64,000 bases of DNA from Bacteroidales bacterium (GTDB taxonomy: Bacteria > Bacteroidota > Bacteroidia > Bacteroidales > Paludibacteraceae). The notes below the pieces were generated by a model. It ran no database searches, was not told where the DNA came from, and saw only the letters and a list, made by a program, of their open reading frames with translations. Location of the stretch: contig CAAGHA010000003.1 in the NCBI GenBank assembly GCA_900769555.1, positions 23,372-87,371 on the forward strand. Reading direction: 5' to 3'. The position numbers and the translations under genes were made by a program. Positions within the stretch are counted from its first letter, which is position 1, and every line of letters begins with the position of its first letter. Positions 8,499 through 17,340 of this stretch are shown here, piece by piece.

Positions 8499-9395
8499 TT
8501 ATTTCCCCCAAAATGGATAAAAATTAAACCATTGTTCGGGATATTTTTTTACTACATTTCCCAACTCTTTTACGTAACTTTTTGCATATGCTTCTGCTAT
8601 CTTTACTGAAGATTCTTCACCTTCCGGGAATGGCAGTTCTCTTAAATAAATTCTATAATTAAGACCTTTCTCTTTCATTACAAAGTAGGCCAACATCGGC
8701 ACCCTCAATTGTCCTGCAATTCTAAACATCCCGGCGGGAAACATTGCCTCCTCACCTAAAAATGGGAGATTAAATGATTTAAGACTCCCCATCATACGGT
8801 CGCAAGCCACCATCACAATTTCACCCTTTTCTAACACATTTTTTATGGTGAGAAGATGTGACATATCACTCATTACAGGTACAAAATTGATTTTAGCATC
8901 GCCAAACACTTTATCTCGTTGTGCCTGAAATGAAGCTCTTTCCCCTCCAAAAATTATTCCATTAATAACCTTCTTCTTATCTTTTATTCCAATGCCTCCA
9001 ATTTCAGGATTTCCTACATGCGCACCTGCCATAATAAATCCCGACTCTTTCTCAAAATACATCGAAACTGAAGCTTCACTCTCCACTTGAATTTTAAACT
9101 GAGAGGCGTTACCTGCCAATAATGCAAACTTATCCAAAACAACTTTCCCGAACGTTAGATGATTGATATAAGTGTAGTAGAATGCCTTCAAAGATGAGTA
9201 ATGAAAACGATTCTTAAAATAGGAATAGATGGCATTATAACCCCTCCTTGCAAAAAGAAGATAGAATGGTATAACCACATAGAGTATCGGATAGAGTACT
9301 CTGACACTTACTTTATTCAAAAACCAAATAAGAAAACCTTGTCCAATCCGTCCTCCTCCTGTTTTCCCTTCCCATTTATCACTTTTTACTTCCAT
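8499..9395 (-). CDS. Lipid A/lysophospholipid-type acyltransferase (COG4261-like)
   Basis: A 298-residue membrane-associated acyltransferase of the LpxL/HtrB superfamily. The catalytic block is AGAHVGNPEIGG (about 123-134), an HX4E version of the HX4D/E motif, followed by the later conserved VMVACDRMMGS and FPAGMFRIAGQLRVP. A hydrophobic helix at about 30-50 would anchor it in the inner membrane. Known: this subgroup recurs in aryl polyene clusters, where it is thought to transfer the finished acyl chain onto a lipid or sugar anchor. It is the first gene of the minus-strand cluster; a TAAGTTTG box lies just upstream at 9409-9416. Confidence 0.82.
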   Translation of the reverse strand: MEVKSDKWEGKTGGGRIGQGFLIWFLNKVSVRVLYPILYVVIPFYLLFARRGYNAIYSYFKNRFHYSSLKAFYYTYINHLTFGKVVLDKFALLAGNASQFKIQVESEASVSMYFEKESGFIMAGAHVGNPEIGGIGIKDKKKVINGIIFGGERASFQAQRDKVFGDAKINFVPVMSDMSHLLTIKNVLEKGEIVMVACDRMMGSLKSFNLPFLGEEAMFPAGMFRIAGQLRVPMLAYFVMKEKGLNYRIYLRELPFPEGEESSVKIAEAYAKSYVKELGNVVKKYPEQWFNFYPFWGK

Positions 9396-9408
9396 ATAAA
9401 AGACGATT

Positions 9409-9416
9409 CAAACTTA
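9409..9416 (-). promoter_or_regulatory. Candidate -7 box for the polyene cluster
   Basis: On the minus strand this reads TAAGTTTG, a full match to the Bacteroidota TAnnTTTG box, ending 14 bp before the ATG of the acyltransferase gene. No good TTTG -33 element is seen at 19-21 bp, so support is partial. It would make an almost leaderless transcript. Confidence 0.4.
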
Positions 9417-9431
9417 CAATAAAAATCAAAC

Positions 9432-9911
9432 CTATATAACATCGGTTAGAGCATTTGCATCCTCCTCCAAAAAATCTCTAACATCACGAAAAACCTTTTC
9501 CAAGAAGCTCATTTCCTTCGATAAAAAGGGATAAAATTCAGGCCAATCTGATCGTCTATGAAGATCAATTCCGGATTTTTGCTTGTAAATTCTTGAGACA
9601 TACTTTCCACAAGGTTTTTGATGCGACTCTTCCCAAATGGAATCCGGGAAATGCTTATCTACAATGCTTTTGAAATTTGCCATCGTTTCCATCATCTTTT
9701 TGCGCTTGGACTCTCGTGAATGGTTAAACTCCAATATCACAAATGCACCATCTCGGTTGGCATCAAATTTCATTTCAACACCTTTAATTTTGGTATTGTA
9801 TAGAATCCATTTCTTTTTTCTATACTTAAAACGTGGCAATTGGGCACAGAACTCATCAAATCCCGACCAAAAATCACGTTTTAATTCTTTCATTTCTTCT
9901 CTTGTGTACAT
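9432..9911 (-). CDS. DUF4268 protein
   Basis: About 159 residues, starting at the ATG at 9909-9911 (MYTREEMKELKRDFW). A longer frame begins at a TTG upstream, but a well-formed promoter sits at 9927-9957, so the shorter start is the only one that would be transcribed. The protein has the pattern of DUF4268: a basic helix-rich start, KFDANRDGAFVILEF in the middle, and an aromatic tail. Members are often found as a stand-alone domain or fused to nuclease-like regions, but no biochemical role is established. It lies upstream of the polyene cluster on the same strand and probably has its own transcript. Confidence 0.75.
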   Translation of the reverse strand: MYTREEMKELKRDFWSGFDEFCAQLPRFKYRKKKWILYNTKIKGVEMKFDANRDGAFVILEFNHSRESKRKKMMETMANFKSIVDKHFPDSIWEESHQKPCGKYVSRIYKQKSGIDLHRRSDWPEFYPFLSKEMSFLEKVFRDVRDFLEEDANALTDVI

Positions 9912-9926
9912 ATCTAAGATTTTTCG

Positions 9927-9957
9927 CAAAGGTACGATAATCACACAAGAGAACAAA
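9927..9957 (-). promoter_or_regulatory. Promoter of the DUF4268 gene
   Basis: On the minus strand TTTG (9954-9957) and TACCTTTG (9927-9934) are separated by 19 bases, matching the Bacteroidota -33/-7 consensus. The expected start of transcription is about 9 bp before the ATG at 9911. Confidence 0.7.
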
Positions 9958-10006
9958 ATTTTAGTTACTGATTAAAAAACCGGTTAAATTTTTACGTACA
10001 GATTTT

Positions 10007-10115
10007 TATCATAAGTTTCGGCAGCTTTGAGATTGTTTCTGACCTGTTTTTATTCATCTTTTTTGATAATAGTCCACAACTAACTTCAAAAAAGTAATAA
10101 AAAAAATAGCTTCAA
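10007..10115. repeat. Partial copy of family B intergenic repeat
   Basis: The stretch from CGGCAGCTTTGAGATTG (10019 onward) through TTTTTTGATAATAGTCCAC is closely similar to the interior of the MITE-like element at 63394-63594 (CGGCATCTTTGAGATTA ... TTTTTTGATAATAGTCCAC). The terminal inverted repeats of that element are not recognisable here, so this looks like a decayed or internal copy. It fills part of the 377-bp gap between the divergent DUF4268 and rarA genes; the rest of that gap holds AT-rich sequence and the rarA promoter. Confidence 0.6.
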
Positions 10116-10238
10116 AGAAGCACACAAAAATAAACGTTCTGTACTTTTATCATCTTTTAAAGTCAGCTTAAATCGTAAAATATCAAGAAACTGATTAAAA
10201 TAAATTATACATAACTTCTTAAATTTTTAAAAGTTCTA

Positions 10239-10269
10239 TTTAGAATATCAAAAGTGTTTGTTAACTTTG
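10239..10269 (+). promoter_or_regulatory. Candidate promoter of rarA
   Basis: TAACTTTG at 10262-10269 fits the TAnnTTTG box. A weak TTTA lies about 20 bp upstream. This gives a leader of roughly 55-60 bases before the rarA ATG. Confidence 0.5.
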
Positions 10270-10333
10270 TTGTTTATATATAGTCACCCCAATGGTTTAT
10301 TATAGGAAATAAAAAAACAAAAAAAGAAACGAT

Positions 10334-11620
10334 ATGCCACAACCCCTAGCAGAACGAGTTCGTCCTCAGAGTTTGGACGAATACATCGGACAAAAACATT
10401 TGGTTGGGAAAGATGCCGTACTCCGAAAAATGATTGAATCGGGGCATGTTTCTTCGTTTATTTTATGGGGTCCTCCGGGTGTTGGAAAAACAACATTGGC
10501 AGGTATTATCGCAAAACGTTTAGAACGACCGTTTTACACACTAAGTGCAATCTGTTCCGGAGTAAAAGATGTTCGTGAAGTGATTGAAAAAGCAAAAAGC
10601 AATCGCTTCTTCAACTCTCTTCCGCCCATCCTTTTCATAGATGAAATCCATCGTTTTTCAAAAGCTCAACAAGATTCGCTTTTGGGAGCAGTGGAACAAG
10701 GGGTATTCATCCTGATTGGAGCGACTACCGAAAATCCGTCATTCGAGGTGATAACTCCCCTACTATCTCGTTGTCAGGTTTATGTTTTAAAGGCATTGGA
10801 AGAAGAAGATTTGATAGAGTTGGCAAATCGAGTTATAAAAGAGGATGTAGAACTTAAGAAGTTAAAAATAGAACTACAAGAGACTGATGCTCTTCTACGC
10901 TATGCCGGCGGAGATGCCCGAAAACTCCTTAACATAATTGAATTGGTAACCAATGCCGGGAAAGATGACGATACAATCGTTTTCACCGATGCAATCGTAA
11001 AAGAGCGGTTGCAACAAAACCCAAATGCGTACGACAAAAATGGAGAGATGCATTACGATATTATATCGGCATTTATCAAATCGATTCGAGGAAGCGATCC
11101 TGACGCAGCAATCTATTGGTTGGCACGCATGGTAGATGGCGGAGAAGACCCCAAATTCATCGCACGCCGTTTGGTTATCTCTGCAGCAGAGGATATTGGA
11201 TTAGCAAATCCTAACGCCCTATTATTGGCTAATGCTTGTTTCGATACAATTCATAAAATTGGTTGGCCCGAAGGTCGAATCGCACTTGCAGAAGCAACAA
11301 TCTACTTGGCAACAAGTCCGAAAAGCAACTCTGCTTACAAAGCCATCAACAATGCATTGGAGTTTGTTCAACAAACCGGCAATGAACCGGTTCCTCTTCA
11401 TTTACGTAATGCGCCTACTAAGCTAATGGCTAAATTGGATTATGGAAAAGGTTATAAGTATTCTCACGATTATCCGGGGCATTTTGTGGTTCAAGAATTT
11501 CTTCCCGAAAAATTCTCAAATCAACGATTTTGGGAACCTCAACCTAATGCATCTGAACAAAAATTAAGTGATTATATGAATCTCCTTTGGGGCGAAAATA
11601 AAAGTAAGAAAAATAAATAA
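10334..11620 (+). CDS. rarA: Replication-associated recombination protein A (MgsA/RarA AAA+ ATPase)
   Basis: A 428-residue AAA+ ATPase of the clamp-loader-like RarA/MgsA/WRNIP1 family and normal length. Walker A is GPPGVGKT (46-53) and Walker B FIDEIHRF (101-108), followed by sensor 1 GATTENPSFEV and the C-terminal tetramerisation region with the family-typical MVDGGEDPKFIARRLV and HLRNAPTKLM. RarA acts at stalled replication forks and interacts with single-strand-binding protein and gap repair. It is the first gene of a plus-strand run: the ctpA-type gene begins 4 bp after its stop. Confidence 0.95.
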   Translation: MPQPLAERVRPQSLDEYIGQKHLVGKDAVLRKMIESGHVSSFILWGPPGVGKTTLAGIIAKRLERPFYTLSAICSGVKDVREVIEKAKSNRFFNSLPPILFIDEIHRFSKAQQDSLLGAVEQGVFILIGATTENPSFEVITPLLSRCQVYVLKALEEEDLIELANRVIKEDVELKKLKIELQETDALLRYAGGDARKLLNIIELVTNAGKDDDTIVFTDAIVKERLQQNPNAYDKNGEMHYDIISAFIKSIRGSDPDAAIYWLARMVDGGEDPKFIARRLVISAAEDIGLANPNALLLANACFDTIHKIGWPEGRIALAEATIYLATSPKSNSAYKAINNALEFVQQTGNEPVPLHLRNAPTKLMAKLDYGKGYKYSHDYPGHFVVQEFLPEKFSNQRFWEPQPNASEQKLSDYMNLLWGENKSKKNK

Positions 11621-11624
11621 TGAT

Positions 11625-13280
11625 ATGAAAAGAGCATTAACATTTATCCTTTTAATGGTTTTACCTATTATCATTTCTGCAAATAATAAAAACGATGATA
11701 GGAACATCGAAATATCCAAAAACCTCGATGTATTCAACTCTTTATATAAAGAATTAGAACTCTTCTACGTTGATACCATCAAACCGGAATCAACCATAAA
11801 ACATGGTATTGATGCGATGCTTCAGCATCTTGACCCATATACAACCTACATACCGGAATCAGAATTGGAACGCTTAAAATTTATGACTACCGGTGAATAT
11901 GCCGGAATTGGGTGTGTGATTAGTAAGAATGAAGAGGGGATCTACATCACCGATGTGTATGAAGGTATGCCTGCTCATAAGAATGGTATAAAAGTTGGGG
12001 ACATCATCAGCAAGATTGATGGTGAAGAGACAAAAAAAATGTCTTCTACCGAGGCTAGTGAGAAGATGAAAGGAGAGGCAAAAACAATGGTAACATTTAC
12101 AATCAAAAATCCAATCACTCATAAAGAACGAAAGGTGGAAGTAATGAGAGAGAAAATTGCCATTCCGGCTATTCAATATTATGATACCCTATCGAATGGA
12201 ATGGGATATATCTGCATCAGTAGCTTTACAGAAAAAAGTGGAAGCGCATTTAAAGAGGCTTTTTTAGATTTGAAAAATAATTACAAAATAAATTCATTAG
12301 TTATCGACTTAAGGAACAATCCGGGAGGAATCCTCTCCGAGGCTGTAGATATTGTGAACCTATTTGTAGATAAGAAATCAACCATCGTTTATACGAAAGG
12401 GAAAAACAAAGATTTGGATGAGACTTACAAAGCGAGAAAAGAACCTATCGACAAAGATATTCCTATTTTTGTTTGGGTAAATCGCAACTCGGCTTCTGCT
12501 TCTGAGATTCTTGCCGGTGCTTTGCAAGATTTAGACCGCGCCATAATCATCGGTGAACGAACTTTTGGGAAAGGATTAGTACAGACAACTCGAGAACTTC
12601 CATACGGAGGAAATTTGAAAGTTACAATCGCTAAATATTATATTCCGAGTGGAAGATGTATCCAATCCATCGACTACTCAAATCGAGATGAAGAGGGTTA
12701 TGTTACTCGAATCCCGGATAGTTTGACAAGTGAATTTAAAACCCAAAATGGTCGTATCGTTCGCGATGGCGGAGGAATCAATCCCGATGTTCAGATTGAA
12801 ATGAAAAATCATGCTACAGTAACTTATTACCTTTACCAAAAAGAGCTGATATTCAATTTTGTTACAAACTATCTACATAAACATCCCAATATTGCTCCTG
12901 CAAAGTCTTTTCAGTTTTCAGATAAAGATTATGCCGAATTTATCGAATATGTTAAGGGGAAGAACTTCACGTATAAACTGAAAGGAGAAGAGGGAATTCT
13001 TGCATTAAAAGACATAATCAAATCAGAAGGTTATTTAGATTATGCAAAAGAGGAATTTGAGGCTCTTGAGAAAAAATTGACGCATAATATTGATAATGAT
13101 TTAACTCTATTTAAAGAGGAGATTAAAGAGTTGATATCTATAGAAATTTTAAAAAGAATTTATTACCAAAAAGGAGAATTTATTGAGACTTTGAAAAGGG
13201 ATGAATACAAGCAAAAAAATCTTGAATTGCTTGCCGATGAGAAAAATTGGAAAGAGTTATTAATGCCTAAAAAGAAGTAG
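11625..13280 (+). CDS. C-terminal processing serine protease (S41A, CtpA/Prc type)
   Basis: A 551-residue periplasmic protease. A signal peptide (about 1-19, MKRALTFILLMVLPIIISA) is followed by an N-terminal helical domain, a PDZ domain (about 85-170, with EYAGIGCVI and GMPAHKNGIKVGDII), and the S41 catalytic domain. The Ser-Lys dyad is Ser291 in NSASASEIL and Lys316 in TFGKGLVQ, 25 residues apart as in E. coli Prc. The last 150 residues are a lysine/glutamate-rich helical tail often seen in Bacteroidota members. It would trim the C-termini of envelope proteins. It is flanked by rarA and a nucleotidyltransferase gene with gaps of 4 and 2 bp, so the genes are probably cotranscribed, without an evident functional link. 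Confidence 0.92.
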   Translation: MKRALTFILLMVLPIIISANNKNDDRNIEISKNLDVFNSLYKELELFYVDTIKPESTIKHGIDAMLQHLDPYTTYIPESELERLKFMTTGEYAGIGCVISKNEEGIYITDVYEGMPAHKNGIKVGDIISKIDGEETKKMSSTEASEKMKGEAKTMVTFTIKNPITHKERKVEVMREKIAIPAIQYYDTLSNGMGYICISSFTEKSGSAFKEAFLDLKNNYKINSLVIDLRNNPGGILSEAVDIVNLFVDKKSTIVYTKGKNKDLDETYKARKEPIDKDIPIFVWVNRNSASASEILAGALQDLDRAIIIGERTFGKGLVQTTRELPYGGNLKVTIAKYYIPSGRCIQSIDYSNRDEEGYVTRIPDSLTSEFKTQNGRIVRDGGGINPDVQIEMKNHATVTYYLYQKELIFNFVTNYLHKHPNIAPAKSFQFSDKDYAEFIEYVKGKNFTYKLKGEEGILALKDIIKSEGYLDYAKEEFEALEKKLTHNIDNDLTLFKEEIKELISIEILKRIYYQKGEFIETLKRDEYKQKNLELLADEKNWKELLMPKKK

Positions 13281-13282
13281 AA

Positions 13283-14032
13283 ATGAAAGCTATGATATTT
13301 GCCGCAGGGTTAGGCACACGACTCAAACCGCTGACAGACACAATGCCCAAAGCATTGGTTCCAATTGCCGGAAAATCTCTTTTACAACATAATTTAGAAA
13401 AGTTGGCTTCTCAAGGTTTCGATGAAATTGTTATCAATATCCACCATTTTTCAGACCAAATTCGAGATTTTTTAAATCAGCATAACAACTTTGGTCTTAC
13501 CATCTATTTATCCGATGAAAGCGAGGAACTATTGGATACTGGAGGTGGTATTAAAAAGGCTGAAGAATGGTTGAATGACGAACCTTTTTTGGTTCATAAT
13601 GTCGATATTTTATCGAATGCCGATTTAAAAGGGTTGTATGAGCAACATTGTCTGAATGATGCTCTTGCCACTCTCTTGGTTAGTAATCGAAAAACAGCTA
13701 GATACTTGTTGTTCGACCAAAACAAAGTTCTAAAAGGATGGATAAATAAAAGTAATGGCGAAACAAAATCACCCTATCCTAACTTTGAGGCTGATGAGTA
13801 TTCTCCATACGCTTTCTCTGGAATTCATGTCTTGTCTCCATCCATCTTTACAGCAATGAAAGAATATCCGCTTCGATTCCCAATTATGGATTTTTATTTA
13901 AAAGAAGCCGTTAAATATACAATAAAAGGGAGCATAGCCGACAACCTTAAAATGGTGGATGTAGGTAAATTTGATTCATTGAACGATGCTGAATACTTTT
14001 TCAATAAGGAGATTAATTCCAATCACTATTAA
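13283..14032 (+). CDS. Nucleotidyltransferase (sugar-1-phosphate NTP transferase, MurU/RmlA-like)
   Basis: A 249-residue single-domain nucleotidyltransferase. The N-terminal signature AAGLGTRLKPLTDTMPKAL (7-25) binds the NTP; LDTGGGIKKA (about 87-96) and HNVDILSNADL with the metal-binding Asp follow. There is no hexapeptide-repeat acyltransferase domain, which excludes GlmU. The size and the DTGGGI motif fit the MurU-like branch (N-acetylmuramate-1-phosphate uridylyltransferase of peptidoglycan recycling), but mannose-1-phosphate guanylyltransferase-like activity cannot be ruled out. It begins 2 bp after the protease gene. Confidence 0.82.
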   Translation: MKAMIFAAGLGTRLKPLTDTMPKALVPIAGKSLLQHNLEKLASQGFDEIVINIHHFSDQIRDFLNQHNNFGLTIYLSDESEELLDTGGGIKKAEEWLNDEPFLVHNVDILSNADLKGLYEQHCLNDALATLLVSNRKTARYLLFDQNKVLKGWINKSNGETKSPYPNFEADEYSPYAFSGIHVLSPSIFTAMKEYPLRFPIMDFYLKEAVKYTIKGSIADNLKMVDVGKFDSLNDAEYFFNKEINSNHY

Positions 14033-14038
14033 TTGATT

Positions 14039-15106
14039 ATGATTGCCTCTTTGCTTATAGATTGGTATGCTTCACATCGAAGGGAATTACCTTGGCGCGA
14101 AACAAATGACCCCTATAAAATTTGGATTTCCGAAATTATTCTGCAACAAACTCGAATAGCGCAAGGGCTATCCTATTATCTCCGTTTCATCGAACATTTC
14201 CCCGACGTGAAAAGTTTAGCTGAGTCGGAGGAATCAGAGGTCTTAAAATATTGGCAAGGATTGGGATACTATAGCAGAGCACGAAATTTACATGCCACAG
14301 CACAAACGATTGTCAACCAATATAAGGGAGAATTCCCTGCCGATTTCAAGCAAATTAAAGCATTAAAAGGAATAGGAGACTACACCGCTGCAGCAATTGC
14401 CTCTATTGCCTTTAAATTGCCTTATGCAGCAGTAGATGGAAATGTTTATAGGGTACTGTCACGTCTTTTTGAGATAAAAACACCCATCGATTCTAGCAAG
14501 GGGAAAAAAGAGTTTTTTGAATTGGCCCAAGAACTATTGGACAAAAAAAATCCTCACCTATTCAATCAAGCTATGATGGATTTAGGAGCAATGATTTGCC
14601 TTCCGACCAATCCAATCTGCACAGAATGCCCTCTACAATTGGTGTGCATGAGTAAACAAAACGGAAATTATGCAGAATTTCCTATTAAAGAGAAGAAAAC
14701 AAAACAAAAAGATCGTTACTTCTTATACTTGTTATTGCACGACAAGGGAAAAATATATTTGCATCACAGAACAAAGAGTGATATTTGGAAAGGGTTATAT
14801 GAATTTCCAATGGTAGAATTAAACGAACCATTATGGGAAAAAGAGTTCGATCCGACTTTACAAACTTTTGAAAAGGAGTTCAGATTGATTAGCATAGAAA
14901 ATCTCACTCCAATGCCCAACCATATTTTGAGTCATCAGGTCATCCACTCATTTTTCATTGAAGCAAAAGGGGAATTATTGAAGAAAGAAATTACTACGTA
15001 TATCGCAATCAATGAAAACGAAATAGAGAATTATGCAATACCCCGACTTGTCGAACTTTATTTAGAAAAGAGAGAGAAACAACACAATAAAAATAACCCT
15101 TTATAA
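14039..15106 (+). CDS. mutY: A/G-specific adenine DNA glycosylase
   Basis: About 355 residues from the ATG at 14039; a TTG six bases upstream is a less likely start. All MutY features are visible: LPWRETNDPYKIWISEIILQQ with the catalytic Glu, the helix-hairpin-helix LKGIGDYTAAAI, the catalytic Asp in AAVDGNVYRVLSR, and the 4Fe-4S loop CLPTNPICTECPLQLVC (C-x6-C-x2-C-x5-C). The C-terminal NUDIX-like domain for 8-oxoG recognition starts around FLYLLLHDKGKIYLHHR. It removes adenine mispaired with 8-oxoguanine. It is the last gene of the rarA run, facing xseB. Confidence 0.95.
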   Translation: MIASLLIDWYASHRRELPWRETNDPYKIWISEIILQQTRIAQGLSYYLRFIEHFPDVKSLAESEESEVLKYWQGLGYYSRARNLHATAQTIVNQYKGEFPADFKQIKALKGIGDYTAAAIASIAFKLPYAAVDGNVYRVLSRLFEIKTPIDSSKGKKEFFELAQELLDKKNPHLFNQAMMDLGAMICLPTNPICTECPLQLVCMSKQNGNYAEFPIKEKKTKQKDRYFLYLLLHDKGKIYLHHRTKSDIWKGLYEFPMVELNEPLWEKEFDPTLQTFEKEFRLISIENLTPMPNHILSHQVIHSFFIEAKGELLKKEITTYIAINENEIENYAIPRLVELYLEKREKQHNKNNPL

Positions 15107-15122
15107 AGTGTTATCAAACCGA

Positions 15123-15320
15123 TTAAGATTTCATAATTTCATCCAACTCCTCGGTAGTTTTACGCAACTTTTCCTTACAATATTCTACCAATTCTGTCGC
15201 ACGTTTTGCTTTTTGTGTTAAATCGTCGATTTTCAACTCATTATTCTCCAACAATTGAAGAATCTCTTCCAACTCTTTAACAGCCTCATCATAATTTTTT
15301 ATATCGGATTTCTTTGCCAT
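15123..15320 (-). CDS. xseB: Exodeoxyribonuclease VII small subunit
   Basis: A 65-residue highly charged helical protein with the family signature YDEAVKELEEILQLLEN followed by LKIDDLTQKAKRATELVEYC. It forms the small subunit of exonuclease VII with the xseA product, encoded 19 bp upstream on the same strand. Length and order are normal for Bacteroidota. The stop lies 16 bp from the end of the convergent mutY gene with no clear terminator between. Confidence 0.92.
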   Translation of the reverse strand: MAKKSDIKNYDEAVKELEEILQLLENNELKIDDLTQKAKRATELVEYCKEKLRKTTEELDEIMKS

Positions 15321-15339
15321 AGCACCAAATAATAATAAC

Positions 15340-16596
15340 CTATTTTACAATACTAATCACACTATCATTTAAGAAGAAAGTTTCGATTTCATCGCCCGAT
15401 TTCAACTCAGTAGAAGATCGGACAATCAGACCATTTTTTGTCACAAAACTATACCCCCTTTCAAAGATTCGTTCAGGAGAAAGATATTGCAGAGAGTTCT
15501 CTTTTAGCTGCAACTTATGCAACTCATCTGAAACAATTTTGAAGAGAGCTGATTTAATCTCGAAATTATAACGTTCCAAGGCCAACTTCTCCTGAGAAAC
15601 TTTTTGAGTTAAGCAATAACTAATTCTATCCATCTTGCGATCAAGAATTCTGTTATTTTCTGCCGTAAAGAGGGATAATTTCATTCTAATTTCATTCGCC
15701 AATTGCAAAACACGATTCTCCAAGTTCAACATAGAATCAATCAAGAATGCTGCAACTGCTGTAGGTGTCTTGCAATGGGTATGCGCCACCATATCCACAA
15801 TAGACTCGTCACGTTCATGTCCAATGCCTGTTATAATTGGCAATGGGAATTGCGCCACATGCGAAGCCAAATCATAATCATCAAAAGCCAACAAATCTGT
15901 AGTTGCACCTCCTCCTCTAATAATAATAACAGCATCAAAGTTATCCAATTCATCGAGAATTGAATCTAATGCATCAATAATACTTTGGGCTGCTTTATCG
16001 CCTTGCACAATTGCAGGAAATAGTTTATAGTAGAAGTAAAACCCATATTTATTCCCATCCAACTGATTAGAAAAATCACCAAAACCGGCAGCTGTCGCAG
16101 AAGAAATAACAGCGATTCTTTGCGTAGGTGAGATAAGAGGTAGTGTTGCATTCATATCCCAAATCCCATCCTCTTTTAATTGCTTGATTGTTTCTGAACG
16201 TTTTTTTGCCAAATCACCTACGGTAAAAGTAGGGTCAATACCGGATATCGAACAAGACAAACCATAAACCTCACTAAAAGAGAGTGAAATTTTCACCAAG
16301 AGTTTCATCCCTACCTTCAATTCACTACCCGTTTCTTGCATAAAGTAAGGTTTAATCATTCCGTAATAATTGGAATAAATAATTGCTCTTACCTTTGCCT
16401 CTATAATAGCTGTTGATTTCTCGTTTTTTTCGATTAATTCCAGGAAACAATGACCACTTGCATTTTCCCTAATCTCGCTGACTTCACCCACAACCCAATA
16501 CGTATCAGGGAAAGAACAAGACAAAGTTGACTTTACCTGAGAAAGAAACTCCTTTAAAGAAAGGACAGAAACATTATCAGAATCCACAACTGCCAT
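15340..16596 (-). CDS. xseA: Exodeoxyribonuclease VII large subunit
   Basis: A 418-residue protein with an N-terminal OB-fold (about 10-110, LSQVKSTLSCSFPDTYWVVG and GHCFLELIEK) and the catalytic region with RIAVISSATAAGFGDF, DAVIIIRGGGATTDLLAFDD and ITGIGHERDESIVDMVAH. A coiled-coil region follows and ends in the conserved ERGYSFVTKNG. With XseB it degrades single-stranded DNA from both ends. It follows a glycosyltransferase gene by 6 bp. The order kinase-glycosyltransferase-xseA-xseB shows no obvious shared pathway. Confidence 0.95.
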   Translation of the reverse strand: MAVVDSDNVSVLSLKEFLSQVKSTLSCSFPDTYWVVGEVSEIRENASGHCFLELIEKNEKSTAIIEAKVRAIIYSNYYGMIKPYFMQETGSELKVGMKLLVKISLSFSEVYGLSCSISGIDPTFTVGDLAKKRSETIKQLKEDGIWDMNATLPLISPTQRIAVISSATAAGFGDFSNQLDGNKYGFYFYYKLFPAIVQGDKAAQSIIDALDSILDELDNFDAVIIIRGGGATTDLLAFDDYDLASHVAQFPLPIITGIGHERDESIVDMVAHTHCKTPTAVAAFLIDSMLNLENRVLQLANEIRMKLSLFTAENNRILDRKMDRISYCLTQKVSQEKLALERYNFEIKSALFKIVSDELHKLQLKENSLQYLSPERIFERGYSFVTKNGLIVRSSTELKSGDEIETFFLNDSVISIVK

Positions 16597-16602
16597 GATA
16601 TT

Positions 16603-17340
16603 TCACCCTTTGTTGTTCCACCAACGCTTAGTATGCTTACTTGCCCGCTTACAATGTAACAAACAATACTCTTTATCCTTAGGCAAGTAAGAATAGCTTC
16701 TGAATCCCGTTAAAATTTCATGCAACGAACGTATCCAACGAACATTTGTATTATTTTTTAAGACCCTATACTGGTAATCCGGGAAATGAATATATTCCCG
16801 TTCAGAAACCGAAGGAAGATCTTCCCAATCAATCAAAGACATTTCATCATCAATCAAAAGATTAATCCTAGCCACACGAAACATTTCAACCTCACGATTA
16901 GCGGCCAAAAAATAAGGTAAAGAGTTTATTAAAAAAGGAGAAATCAATTCATCTGCATCGATTTGAAAGATATAATCTTTACGAGTATGATCTATAATAT
17001 GATTCTTAAATGATGCAAAATCCCTATTCAATGGAAACTCAATCAAGGTATCTATTTTACTCTTCTCTATCTCCACCACTCTTCTGACATCCTTAGTAGT
17101 AGCAGAAGCATCCAATAAAAGTAGTATCTCATCCTCATTACGTTTATGCTTAAACAATTGATTCAGCAATGTTTGAAGTTCTACTGATTCATCAGAAGCT
17201 GTAACAGCATAACAAATTGTCGGAACAGAAGATTGAGTATCTGAGTTCGGAAAAGAAAAAAATCTTCTTTTCATCGAGAAAAATCTAAAAATTCCATTCC
17301 AGAGAGCAAGGCACATACTAAATACAAATTCTGTGATCAT
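16603..17340 (-). CDS. Glycosyltransferase family 2-like protein
   Basis: Up to 245 residues from the ATG at 17340, which overlaps the upstream kinase gene by 23 bp; the ATG at 17274 (MKRRFF) is a reasonable alternative. A GT-A-like core starts near TICYAVTASDESVELQTLLNQ, with the metal-binding DADEL at 128-132 within FQIDADELISP. The C-terminal part has HFPDYQYRVLKNN and RWIRSLHEILTGF, typical of the LgtF/SunS-like GT2 proteins of lipopolysaccharide or glycan synthesis. Sugar and acceptor are unknown. Its downstream neighbour is xseA, 6 bp away. Confidence 0.75.
   Translation of the reverse strand: MITEFVFSMCLALWNGIFRFFSMKRRFFSFPNSDTQSSVPTICYAVTASDESVELQTLLNQLFKHKRNEDEILLLLDASATTKDVRRVVEIEKSKIDTLIEFPLNRDFASFKNHIIDHTRKDYIFQIDADELISPFLINSLPYFLAANREVEMFRVARINLLIDDEMSLIDWEDLPSVSEREYIHFPDYQYRVLKNNTNVRWIRSLHEILTGFRSYSYLPKDKEYCLLHCKRASKHTKRWWNNKG

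Noticed and set aside
1..9395. Dialkylresorcinol or flexirubin cluster as the product of the left region
   Set aside because: No DarA/DarB-like pair (condensing cyclase plus partner) is present in the visible part; the genes fit the aryl polyene core better. The missing left part could change this.
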